From positions 7,368-12,457 of the forward strand of contig WRNQ01000036.1 of NCBI GenBank assembly GCA_009776565.1: a stretch of DNA of 5,090 nt, read 5' to 3'. Source of the DNA: Synergistaceae bacterium (lineage in GTDB: Bacteria > Synergistota > Synergistia > Synergistales > Aminobacteriaceae). Below, piece by piece: positions 1-4,658 of this stretch. A program made the translations under genes and the position numbers. Under the pieces are notes generated by a model, which saw only the letters and a program-made list of their open reading frames with translations, did no database searches and was not told where the DNA came from. Each line of letters begins with the position of its first letter. Within the stretch, counting starts at the first letter, position 1.

Positions 1-453
1 CAAACATCAGACGACGTAAATGAGGTTATAAAACTGACTAACGCCGAGCGCATAAAAGCGGGACTCCCCACGCTAAGAGTCAACAATAATCTAAGCGCTG
101 CAGCAAATAAGCGCGCTCAGGAATTAGAACTCCTGTACAGTCACACCCGTCCGGACGGAAGATCCTGCGATTCGGTTTTTAGTGATTACAATATTAAAGT
201 CACCTGCCGGGGAGAAAACATCCTGTCGTACAGTATGAACAGAACTCCGACTGATATGGTGAACGGGTGGATGGACTCCCCCGGACATCGCGACAACATC
301 CTCTACAGGGAATATACTCACATCGGAGTTGGAGTTAATCGAAGCGGAGAGCGCGCTTTCGCCGTCCAGATTTTCGCAGGGATACCTGACAATGTTTCCG
401 TAAGAGAAACTTACAATTCAAAATATGTTGTGCCTGTTATCTCACTCAGGTAG
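1..453 (+). CDS. CAP/SCP-domain protein (YkwD-like), 5'-truncated by the window edge
   Basis: Frame 1 is open from the first base to a TAG at 451-453, giving 150 residues with no start in the window. The visible part is nearly a whole CAP domain: an opening helix with KLTNAER (residues 11-17), SHTRPDG (47-53, His48), RGENIL (70-75, Glu72), GWMDSPGHRDNIL (89-101, His96) and HIGVGV (107-112). The two histidines and the Glu of GEN match the conserved CAP cavity residues. Bacterial members of this family are usually secreted or cell-wall proteins and often have N-terminal repeats or anchors; here that part and any signal peptide lie upstream. Cys56 and Cys69 could form a disulfide if exported. 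The biochemical role of bacterial CAP proteins is poorly defined, so no substrate is proposed. The family call is firm. Confidence 0.9.
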   Translation, partial: QTSDDVNEVIKLTNAERIKAGLPTLRVNNNLSAAANKRAQELELLYSHTRPDGRSCDSVFSDYNIKVTCRGENILSYSMNRTPTDMVNGWMDSPGHRDNILYREYTHIGVGVNRSGERAFAVQIFAGIPDNVSVRETYNSKYVVPVISLR

Positions 454-473
454 GTACGCAAATACTTAATGAA

Positions 474-578
474 TTACTCCCCTTTCCACACGAGCATATT
501 GTAAATATGCGTATTGCCGGAATCTCCATGAGACGGAATAATATAGTCGCCAAGGCGCAAGAATATAGCCTGTCGACA
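474..578 (-). pseudogene. Possible C-terminal remnant of an unidentified gene (tentative)
   Basis: On the minus strand a stop at 474-476 closes a frame whose last 34 residues read like protein, ending in IIPSHGDSGNTHIYNMLVWKG. The composition looks more like a real protein tail than antisense noise, but nothing upstream of about 578 supports a gene: the frame continues into the 18-bp palindrome, an AT-rich stretch and the start of the DUF1659-like gene. If real, it is a tail cut off near the palindrome. I do not recognise the family. It may equally be a chance frame in the leader of the next operon. Confidence 0.2.
514..542 (+). promoter_or_regulatory. Candidate sigma-70/sigma-A promoter for the DUF1659-DUF2922 pair
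   Basis: TTGCCG (514-519) and AATAAT (537-542) are separated by 17 bp, matching the consensus boxes at 4 of 6 and 5 of 6 positions. Transcription would begin near 549 and leave a leader of about 67 nt containing the 18-bp palindrome. A 7-bp hairpin (494-500 with 504-510) lies just upstream. Confidence 0.35.
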
Positions 579-583
579 GGCTA
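566..583. repeat. Perfect 18-bp palindrome in the DUF1659 leader
   Basis: TAGCCTGTCGACAGGCTA is its own reverse complement. It lies 18 bp before the ribosome binding site of the next gene, so it could be an operator, an RNA hairpin or an intergenic repeat core. A related GACAGGC core appears in the hairpin at 2914-2937, which favours a repeat family over a specific operator. Confidence 0.45.
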
Positions 584-615
584 AACATATTTTTGAAAAT
601 AGGAGGAGATAAGAA

Positions 616-834
616 ATGGCAGTAAAAATACCAAAAAGCGCACGTTTTTCATTAACGCTTAACAACGGAACTAATCAGGCCACAGGAGCAATGATAAAGA
701 AAAGCATAAGCTTCGGCAACCTGATAGCGGACTGCGACGAAGAAGCTGTAAGCGCTGTGGCAAACGCTATAGGAGGACTCATCAGCAAACCGGTCACAGA
801 TGTAACAGTTACAGAAAATTACCAATTAGTATAA
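616..834 (+). CDS. DUF1659-like small protein
   Basis: This encodes a 72-residue soluble protein with no signal peptide or membrane segment. The ATG has a strong AGGAGG at 601-606. Overall shape and residues fit the DUF1659 family: a short N-terminal beta region, a KKSISFGNL segment (28-35), then DEEAVSAVANAIGGL (41-55), where the family has an acidic helix, and a C-terminal beta stretch ending in LV. No function is established for this family. The next gene begins 14 bp downstream and encodes a DUF2922-like protein, its usual partner, which strengthens both calls. The two are very likely co-transcribed. Recognition is from pattern memory, not a search. Confidence 0.75.
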   Translation: MAVKIPKSARFSLTLNNGTNQATGAMIKKSISFGNLIADCDEEAVSAVANAIGGLISKPVTDVTVTENYQLV

Positions 835-848
835 GGGAGGTCAGAAAA

Positions 849-1079
849 ATGGCAGAAAGATCTTTGAGACTTGTATTTGAAAACGCGCAAGACGTCAAAA
901 AGAACGTCACGATAACAATTCCGCTAAGTGACGATACAAAAGCAGCTCAGGATATTAAATCCGTAATGGACATTATTTACGAAAACAAGGAAATTTTTAG
1001 CCTTGATATTGGGATGCCAAAATCAGCAGCTTTCGTAACGCCAATCAGTTTGACACAGGTCGATATCAGCGGTCTGTAA
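849..1079 (+). CDS. DUF2922-like small protein
   Basis: This encodes a 76-residue soluble protein with no signal peptide. GGGAGG at 835-840, directly after the stop of the preceding gene, fixes the ATG at 849. The pattern fits DUF2922: LRLVFENA at the N-terminus (6-13), a second strand VTITIPLSDD (20-29), a helix with IKSVMDIIYENKEIF (36-50), and a C-terminal beta segment with FVTPISLTQVDI (62-73). Family members are about 70-75 residues, so it appears complete. The role is unknown. A small YvrJ-type membrane protein is, to my recollection, often third in this cassette; here a terminator follows within 7 bp, so it is absent locally. Confidence 0.75.
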   Translation: MAERSLRLVFENAQDVKKNVTITIPLSDDTKAAQDIKSVMDIIYENKEIFSLDIGMPKSAAFVTPISLTQVDISGL

Positions 1080-1085
1080 AAAAAG

Positions 1086-1119
1086 AATAGGGGCGAACAT
1101 AAAGTTTCGCCCCCCTATT
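1086..1119. terminator. Bidirectional intrinsic terminator between convergent genes
   Basis: AATAGGGGCGAA (1086-1097) pairs with the arm at 1106-1119 with a two-base C bulge, leaving an 8-nt loop. The hairpin is flanked by A-rich sequence on the left (1078-1084) and T-rich sequence on the right (1118-1127), so it can terminate transcripts from both sides. It serves the DUF2922-like gene on the plus strand. On the minus strand, the dhaL stop codon (1115-1117) lies inside the stem. Confidence 0.85.
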
Positions 1120-1756
1120 TCTTTAATTCCTTACCGGAAAAGGATTTAAGCATAGCTTCGATTATAATTACGGAAGAAGCGGCGCCCGGGTCCTTATGCC
1201 CAACTGACATATCACCAAAAAAACTTGCCCTGCCTTTTTTTGCAATAAGCGGGATTGTACCCTCCGCCCCAATTATTGCCGCCTCATGAGCTTTAGTTAA
1301 TGCATAGACAATATCGCCCTCTTCAGCTAATGCTGACTTACATGCGTCACAAGCCGGCACTAGCGTGTCAAGCATTGTTTTATCGCCAACAGACGCTTTT
1401 CCGAGCGATATTACGCCATTTACGCCATCTGAAAGCGCCTCTGTGAATATTTCGGGTGAAATATTCTCGCAACCTCTGAACCTCATAGCCATTTTTACAA
1501 AAAAGCTCCCATAAAGAGGTCCTGATGATCCTCCTACTTCGCTCATAAGCATCATAGCTACGTCCTTAAAGACCTCTGCGGGAAACTCGTATTTTAACAT
1601 ACTGAATTTTTCAATCGACTTATCAAAACCCCGTGACAAGTTAATTCCATGGTCACCGTCGCCTATAGCGGCATCTAGTTTGGTCAACCAGTTTTTGTTC
1701 TTTGAAACGCTCTTTGCTATAGCTTTGATCATCAATTCCGCCTGTTTTGCATTCAT
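1115..1756 (-). CDS. dhaL: Dihydroxyacetone kinase subunit DhaL (ADP-binding)
   Basis: This encodes 213 residues, close to the usual ~210 of stand-alone DhaL. In PTS-type dihydroxyacetone kinases, DhaL carries a tightly bound ADP that DhaM rephosphorylates and that phosphorylates dihydroxyacetone bound to DhaK. Visible motifs are IGDGDHGINLSRGF (31-44) with the Mg-ADP-binding Asp33/Asp35 and His36 region (plus Asp28), GGSSGPLYG (75-83), GDKTMLD (124-130) and KGRASFFGDMSVGHKDPGAA (174-193). All hallmark regions are intact, which argues against a FakA-type protein, since that fusion is much longer. No dhaK or dhaM lies in the window and the upstream neighbour is divergent, so the gene stands alone here. 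A purine-rich GAGAGAGAG (about 1761-1770) is the only ribosome binding candidate. Confidence 0.93.
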   Translation of the reverse strand: MNAKQAELMIKAIAKSVSKNKNWLTKLDAAIGDGDHGINLSRGFDKSIEKFSMLKYEFPAEVFKDVAMMLMSEVGGSSGPLYGSFFVKMAMRFRGCENISPEIFTEALSDGVNGVISLGKASVGDKTMLDTLVPACDACKSALAEEGDIVYALTKAHEAAIIGAEGTIPLIAKKGRASFFGDMSVGHKDPGAASSVIIIEAMLKSFSGKELKK

Positions 1757-1776
1757 TTTTCGCTCTCTCTCTTTCC

Positions 1777-1805
1777 ATAATAATACGGCACGTTTGAGCT
1801 ATCAA
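1777..1805 (-). promoter_or_regulatory. Candidate dhaL promoter
   Basis: Read on the minus strand, TTGATA (1800-1805) and TATTAT (1777-1782) are 17 bp apart, each one or two bases from consensus. Transcription would start near 1770 and give a short leader of about 14 nt. A second minus-strand TATAAT at 1817-1822 lacks a good -35 box. Confidence 0.55.
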
Positions 1806-1848
1806 AAAATACATTAATTATAAACGAGAAACTGAAAAAAACGATTTT

Positions 1849-1890
1849 AAAAATCTTTTATCTCAGAGCTGGTATAAGGGATTTTTTTTT
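1849..1890 (+). terminator. AT-rich hairpin plus T-run in the divergent region (possible attenuator)
   Basis: Bases 1849-1861 can pair with 1874-1886 over 13 positions, including two G-U pairs, around a 12-nt loop; the T-run continues to 1890. It points toward the exported-protein gene at 1952. A weak plus-strand promoter-like pair (TTGAGC at 1794-1799, TATAAA at 1819-1824, 19 bp apart) lies upstream, so it might attenuate a longer transcript. The stem has only one G-C pair, so it may be a chance product of AT-rich DNA. Confidence 0.3.
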
Positions 1891-1924
1891 ATGGTAAAAT
1901 GTCTCACTAGATTCGGACTCATAT

Positions 1925-1930
1925 TATAAT
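1925..1930 (+). promoter_or_regulatory. Consensus -10 box upstream of the exported-protein gene
   Basis: A perfect TATAAT lies 21 bp before the ATG at 1952, with AAGGAGT at 1936-1942. At 16-18 bp upstream there is no convincing -35 hexamer, so either an activator or a -35-independent promoter would be needed, or the match is fortuitous. Confidence 0.4.
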
Positions 1931-1951
1931 AAATTAAGGAGTGTCTTTTGT

Positions 1952-2455
1952 ATGAAAAAATCTATGTTGCTTATTGTTGTAATTTTCACATTTGTTATTT
2001 GTTTCCCTACCCTTTCGGCAAGGGCGGGAGAGCTTGTGGATGGGAATATCTCGCTTGGGCAGGATCACGTCAAGATGACGTGGTATCTCGTCGGTTCCGG
2101 GAAAATAGCTGATACCGAAGTACCATTTGCTGTTGTGCGTAAATACTATACGAACGTCGGCATAAAAAACGAGACTGTTGAGCTTTTAATGTCAAAATTT
2201 AGTCTTGACGCTGAGAGAGCGTCCAGCTTATATTTTACAGAGTACATATACAACTACTCGCCTGACCACAAGTTATTTGCAGTTGGATACATCCGTCATT
2301 ACGATATGAATGGAAACCTCATTTATGGAACAGAATTTGACGGCCTCTCAGAAGCATCAAAACTGACGTGGGCAAATGTTGAAGCAAAAGGCCCTTCCGG
2401 ATTAGCGTTGGTTCAAGTGCGCAGGGTAGAAAAAATACCGGCGCCAAAGAAATAA
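1952..2455 (+). CDS. Exported protein of unknown function
   Basis: This encodes 167 residues. The start is supported by AAGGAGT (1936-1942) nine bases upstream. The N-terminus is a classic Sec signal peptide: MKKS, a hydrophobic core LLIVVIFTFVICF (6-18), and a probable cleavage after SARA (22-25). No cysteine follows the predicted cleavage site, so it is not a lipoprotein, and there is no second membrane segment. The mature part of about 142 residues mixes beta-rich, aromatic segments (KMTWYLV near 41-47, LYFTEYIYNY near 93-102, HKLFAVGYIRHYD near 106-118) and ends in a basic tail. It is likely a small periplasmic or extracellular globular protein. I do not recognise the family and no catalytic motif stands out. 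It has its own ribosome binding site, and the gene to its left is divergent, so it is probably monocistronic. Confidence 0.85.
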   Translation: MKKSMLLIVVIFTFVICFPTLSARAGELVDGNISLGQDHVKMTWYLVGSGKIADTEVPFAVVRKYYTNVGIKNETVELLMSKFSLDAERASSLYFTEYIYNYSPDHKLFAVGYIRHYDMNGNLIYGTEFDGLSEASKLTWANVEAKGPSGLALVQVRRVEKIPAPKK

Positions 2456-2463
2456 TAATTGTG

Positions 2464-2490
2464 AATTGTTAAGATAACGCTATAACAATT
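2464..2490. repeat. AT-rich inverted repeat after the exported-protein gene
   Basis: AATTGTTA (2464-2471) is the exact inverse of 2483-2490, with an 11-nt loop. It starts 8 bp after the stop codon. There is no T-run behind it, so it may protect the 3' end of the mRNA rather than terminate it. Confidence 0.5.
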
Positions 2491-2502
2491 ATCAAACGTG
2501 CT

Positions 2503-2549
2503 GCCCCTATAATTGTGTCAAAGATTACTTTGCCATAATATATAGGGGC
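2503..2549 (+). terminator. Long two-tier hairpin, possible terminator
   Basis: GCCCCTATA (2503-2511) pairs perfectly with 2541-2549. Inside the 29-nt interior a second hairpin, CAAAG-ATTA-CTTTG (2519-2532), is present. Only a broken T-run (TGATTGTTT) follows, so termination is uncertain. The nested design would also fit a small structured RNA or an intergenic palindromic repeat. Confidence 0.4.
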
Positions 2550-2913
2550 TGATTGTTTAAATCTGAAGGATACAGAGTAAAACGTTGCTTTGCCGGAATT
2601 ACGCGTTCGCTTTTATCCTCTGACGTCCTCCTCTCCCTAAAGTGAGAGGATGCCAGCAGAAGTCGCTTACGCGGCGACTCTGGCTGGTTCCTGCTTCACA
2701 GAGCTGCGAGGGAGGAATTAGCTTGGTTTTAACTTTTTATATCCCCTCAGTGAGGAATTTTACGGCTACGAACCAACGCCCTACTCCCCCGGGTCTCACA
2801 GTCTCTCCACAAGCTGACATGGCCTGCCCAGCCGCCAGAGTATAGTTTAACTTATCTGTAAGAAATATGCATGAGGGGGAGGACATCAAAATGCAAAGAC
2901 TATCCGCCTTCTG

Positions 2914-2937
2914 TCTGCCGACAGGCAGGTCGGCAGA
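2914..2937. repeat. Perfect 9-bp hairpin, CTGCCGAC family
   Basis: TCTGCCGAC (2914-2922) is the exact inverse of 2929-2937, with loop AGGCAG. The loop can also pair with the arm (CTGCC with GGCAG), giving an alternative hairpin. It shares a GACAGGC core with the palindrome at 566-583. This kind of sequence is familiar to me as a dispersed intergenic repeat in many uncultivated-bacterium assemblies. Confidence 0.6.
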
Positions 2938-3123
2938 TGTTCCTTATACCCTCCCTAAAGAGCAAGGTTTTACGGAACGTAGGATAAACCACCTGAAAAT
3001 TATTAACTCTCCCTTTTTTGGTCAGGGTTGGTCAATGCTGACATACTTTTTTTCTCGTCATTCATCGCGCCTAATATTTGTTTTTTGATAACCCCAGGAA
3101 TGCGGACTTTCCTACCCGCGCAA

Positions 3124-3158
3124 TGTCATTGAGTTAGGTATAACACATTGTAATGACA
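3124..3158. repeat. TGTCATT inverted repeat
   Basis: TGTCATT (3124-3130) is the inverse of AATGACA (3152-3158). A minus-strand reading of 3121-3140 resembles 4336-4351 (AACTTAATGACATTGG), suggesting another dispersed short motif. Confidence 0.4.
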
Positions 3159-3190
3159 GCATTCGCGTTCTCGGGAGTCCTGCATTTGCT

Positions 3191-3229
3191 GCGCTCAGTA
3201 CTCGTCACACGCGGTCTGCCGCCCCTACA
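3191..3229 (-). repeat. GGGGCGG intergenic repeat, copy A
   Basis: Read on the minus strand this begins TGTAGGGGCGGCA and matches copy B (3730-3768) at 33 of 39 positions without gaps, by manual count. Like the other copies it lies near a heptamer array (3261-3365), here on its 5' side in repeat orientation. Similarity fades beyond position 39. Confidence 0.75.
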
Positions 3230-3260
3230 ACGCACATTGGACGCCCGCGCACCCAGACTA

Positions 3261-3365
3261 CTCAGCTCTCAGTTCTCAGTTCTCAGTTCTCAGTTCTCAG
3301 TTCTCAGTTCTCAGTTCTCAGTTCTCAGTTCTCAGTTCTCAGTTCTCAGTTCTCAGCTCTCAGCT
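3261..3365. repeat. Tandem heptamer array, 15 units
   Basis: Fifteen contiguous 7-bp units: one CTCAGCT, twelve identical CTCAGTT (3268-3351), then two CTCAGCT. Variant units sit only at the edges, as expected when the middle expands by slippage. A plus-strand open frame across it gives a periodic SSQFSVL translation, which is an artefact because 7 is not a multiple of 3. The array lies between copy A of the GGGGCGG repeat and the 3' end of the metal-binding gene. It is a candidate variable-number locus. Confidence 0.95.
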
Positions 3366-3444
3366 CTCTCTTTGCATAATGGTATTTCCGCCTTGCCAGC
3401 GCCGCTGTTGACAATTTGTTGTCCTGAATTTTTACAAGCCCGGA

Positions 3445-3648
3445 TCATATTGTGGCTTCCTTAGGACTGTAGCCAGCCTCCTCTATAACAGAAAGCACTT
3501 TTTCAATTTCTTCTGAAGATACATCGACCATAACTTTCTTCGCTTCCAGGTCTATCTTGAAATCCGAAAAGTGTGCTTCAAGAAGCGCCCCTTCAATTCT
3601 CTTGACACAGTGTTGACAACTCATATCCGGAACATAAAAAGTTCGCAT
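3445..3648 (-). CDS. CopZ-like heavy-metal-associated (HMA) domain protein
   Basis: This encodes 67 residues, a single complete HMA domain. The metal-binding motif MSCQHC (9-14) supplies Cys11 and Cys14, followed by a helix VKRIEGALLEA (15-25), strands FKIDLEAKKVMVDV (30-43), and a second helix EEIEKVLSVIEEAGYSP (46-62), the typical beta-alpha-beta-beta-alpha-beta order. Such proteins are cytoplasmic Cu(I) chaperones or carriers of related soft metals, handing metal to P-type ATPases. The ATG at 3648 is preferred because GGGAGG lies at 3656-3661 with a 7-nt spacer; an in-frame TTG at 3663 would overlap that site. No copper ATPase or regulator is adjacent, so the partner is off-window and the metal specificity is inferred from the family. 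Confidence 0.9.
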   Translation of the reverse strand: MRTFYVPDMSCQHCVKRIEGALLEAHFSDFKIDLEAKKVMVDVSSEEIEKVLSVIEEAGYSPKEATI

Positions 3649-3678
3649 TTTTTTGCCTCCCAAATTAATTTAATTTTC

Positions 3679-3714
3679 TACAATATTGTATGCTAACCTG
3701 AAATGAAATGACAG
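3679..3714 (-). promoter_or_regulatory. Candidate promoter and operator of the HMA gene
   Basis: On the minus strand CTGTCA (3709-3714) and TACAAT (3685-3690) lie 18 bp apart, matching consensus at 4 of 6 and 5 of 6. The -10 box is half of a perfect 12-bp palindrome, TACAATATTGTA (3679-3690). TACA/TGTA half sites are typical of CopY/BlaI-type repressors, though CopY boxes usually have a 2-bp gap rather than the 4 bp seen here. Metal-responsive repression is therefore an inference. Confidence 0.45.
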
Positions 3715-3729
3715 TGGTCAGTGATCAGT
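3712..3729 (+). repeat. CAGTGGT/CAGTGAT heptamers before GGGGCGG copy B
   Basis: CAGTGGT (3712-3718) and CAGTGAT (3719-3725) are followed by CAGT running directly into the repeat. They overlap the -35 region of the HMA gene promoter, so repeat insertion may have shaped that promoter. Confidence 0.7.
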
Positions 3730-3830
3730 TGTAGGGGCGGCAACCTGCGTGTGACGGCCACTGAGCGCGTAAGCGCGAAGGGTTGCCGGAACGGTCCCGT
3801 CAGGGGCCGCCCGTGTTAGGTAAACGCTGA
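3730..3830 (+). repeat. GGGGCGG intergenic repeat, copy B (full-length)
   Basis: Runs from TGTAGGGGCGGCAACCTGC (3730-3748) to GCCGCCCGTGTTAGG and TAAACGCTGA (3806-3830). Both end blocks recur exactly in copy C, which lacks the roughly 60 bp between them; the first 39 bp match copy A. The interior contains GC-rich segments such as GCGCGTAAGCGCG. It is flanked on both sides by CAGTGGT-type heptamers. No open frame of note. Confidence 0.8.
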
Positions 3831-3834
3831 AAGA

Positions 3835-3897
3835 CCGTGGTCAGTGATCAGTGATCAGTGGCCAGTGGTCAGTGGTCAGTAAAGGACAAAACAAAAA
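3835..3897 (+). repeat. Heptamer array CAGTGRT passing into ACAAAA tract
   Basis: Units run CCGTGGT, CAGTGAT, CAGTGAT, CAGTGGC, CAGTGGT, CAGTGGT, CAGTAAA, GGACAAA, ACAAAAA, all seven bases long and in phase, so the period persists while the sequence changes from the CAGTGGT type to an ACAAAA type. The same transition occurs in the inverted copy at 4848-4889. Confidence 0.85.
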
Positions 3898-3962
3898 CAA
3901 TTTCTCAAAGGGGCACAGAGGATACAGAGAGGGCACGGAGGAAAGAGAGGACACAGAGGGTA
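3898..3962 (+). repeat. ATTTCTC plus CACAGAG nonamer array, copy 1
   Basis: After CAATTTCTC come five contiguous 9-bp units (3914-3958): CACAGAGGA, TACAGAGAG, GGCACGGAG, GAAAGAGAG, GACACAGAG. Inverted relatives occur at 4265-4318 and 5043-5090. This resembles CACAGAGG-type repeats I recall from many bacterial genomes. No coding potential. Confidence 0.85.
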
Positions 3963-4233
3963 GGGACGACCGCCCTCGGTCGTCCATTCTTTAGTCCCGA
4001 AGGGACGTAATGTCAATAACCTCCGGTGTCAACCGGAGGAAAAGCGGTAACAATAACCTTTAAGCCCCGAAGGGGCGTTACAGAACAACAGACGAGAGGT
4101 TTTTTTATAGTACATGGGGTAACGCCCCGGCGAGGTCTTACAGGAGTAAGGCATCCTTAACCTCCGGCTGACGCCAGAGGTTAAAAGAGCTACGTCCTTT
4201 CAGGACGAGAGAAGTCGCGTCCTTTCAGGACGC
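3963..4233. repeat. Cluster of seven short GC-rich hairpins
   Basis: Hairpins in order: 3964-3985 (8-bp arms GGACGACC), 3994-4006 (GTCCC-GAA-GGGAC), 4020-4039 (8-bp arms CCTCCGGT, loop GTCA), 4064-4076 (GCCCC-GAA-GGGGC), 4157-4184 (arms TTAACCTC plus GGC, one mismatch), 4193-4207 (CGTCCT-TTC-AGGACG), 4217-4233 (GCGTCCT-TTC-AGGACGC). Loops are GAA on the left and TTC on the right, so the right-hand units are inverted relatives of the left. GGGGCGTTAC (4072-4081) is also the exact inverse of 4119-4128, joining the two halves. It resembles REP/BIME-like clusters. No gene or transposase lies inside. Confidence 0.8.
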
Positions 4234-4264
4234 ATCGTGTTGATTGAAACGAATTGAAAAGATT

Positions 4265-4318
4265 TTCTCTCTCTGTGCCCTCTGTGCCTCTCTCGAGAAA
4301 TCTTCTTTTGTCTGTTGT
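4265..4318 (-). repeat. CACAGAG nonamer array, copy 2 (inverted)
   Basis: On the minus strand it reads ACAGACAAAAGAAG, ATTTCTC, then CACAGAG-type units, the same order as copy 1. With copy 1 it brackets the hairpin cluster as imperfect inverted repeats of about 50 bp. 4319-4393 holds GCTCCA/TGGAGC arms (4321-4326, 4355-4360) and nothing else clear. Confidence 0.75.
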
Positions 4319-4393
4319 TAGCTCCATTTTACCCTTAACTTAATGACATTGGGCTGGAGCTCCCGCCGGGGGCAAAAAAACTGTATCAAGGGT

Positions 4394-4422
4394 TTGACAT
4401 TTAATGACCATTTTTTTCTATT
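4394..4422 (+). promoter_or_regulatory. Candidate promoter for the 51-residue exported peptide
   Basis: A perfect TTGACA (4394-4399) is followed at 17 bp by TCTATT (4417-4422, 4 of 6). An alternative -10, TACAAT at 4458-4463, has no -35 partner. The leader would be about 70 nt. Confidence 0.35.
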
Positions 4423-4499
4423 TAAAAGAAATTCATAAAAACATCATAAAAATGCGATACAATGAAAACGTTAGAATAATTCTTTAGGAGAGTTGAGCG

Positions 4500-4655
4500 A
4501 TGAAAAAAGTTAGCTGTGTAATAGCATTGGCGCTTTTATTACTGATTTTTAGTTTTATGGGAGCGCAGGCGGAAAGGGTGGCTTTGAACATTAAGTATGA
4601 GAGCTGTGCAGACGATGTGTCTGAATATGTTAATTCCATGCAACAAACGAGATAA
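4500..4655 (+). CDS. Short exported peptide, possibly a truncated gene
   Basis: ATG at 4500 is preceded by TAGGAG (4485-4490) with nine bases between, and the frame closes at TAA 4653-4655, giving 51 residues. The N-terminus is a good signal peptide: MKK, hydrophobic core VIALALLLLIFSF (7-19), and a likely cleavage after GAQA (21-24). The mature peptide would be only about 27 residues, ending in VNSMQQTR, with a single cysteine (Cys36). Signal, ribosome site and start support real expression. The very short mature part suggests either a genuine secreted peptide or the surviving 5' end of a longer gene; the sequence after the stop shows no continuation in the same frame. Family not recognised. 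Confidence 0.6.
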   Translation: MKKVSCVIALALLLLIFSFMGAQAERVALNIKYESCADDVSEYVNSMQQTR

Positions 4656-4658
4656 CAG

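Larger units (their letters stand above)
2550..3190. other. Intergenic stretch with scattered hairpins, no convincing gene
   Basis: The open frames here are short and have no recognisable domains. A hairpin lies at 2629-2650 (7-bp arms, 8-nt loop). An imperfect one lies at 2653-2687 (CCAGC and AGTCGC arms around a 7-nt loop). The perfect hairpin at 2914-2937 is listed separately. An ATG at 2891 with a good GGGGGAGG upstream opens a 65-codon frame, but it reads through that hairpin and looks like a repeat translation. The stretch resembles accumulated intergenic repeats rather than a decayed gene. Confidence 0.5.

Noticed and set aside
124..321. 65-codon minus-strand ORF
   Set aside because: Antisense shadow of the CAP-domain gene, whose motifs are on the plus strand.
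454..615. Riboswitch (for example c-di-GMP) in the DUF1659 leader
   Set aside because: Only an 18-bp palindrome and a small hairpin are present; I could not match a known aptamer core.
2642..2845. 67-codon plus-strand ORF
   Set aside because: No ribosome site, a composition rich in Pro, Ser and Arg without a domain, and it crosses a hairpin.
2867..3088. 73-codon plus-strand ORF with GGGGGAGG before an internal ATG at 2891
   Set aside because: The good ribosome site is tempting, but the frame translates the 2914-2937 hairpin repeat, shows no domain and ends in low-complexity T-rich DNA.
3261..3365. CRISPR array
   Set aside because: Units are 7 bp and contiguous with no spacers; no cas gene nearby.
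3153..3464. 103-codon plus-strand ORF with a periodic SSQFSVL translation
   Set aside because: It is the translation of the CTCAGTT heptamer array, has no ribosome binding site and overlaps the 3' end of the minus-strand HMA gene.
3445..3663. Longer HMA protein starting at TTG 3663
   Set aside because: The TTG overlaps the GGGAGG ribosome site that serves the ATG at 3648.
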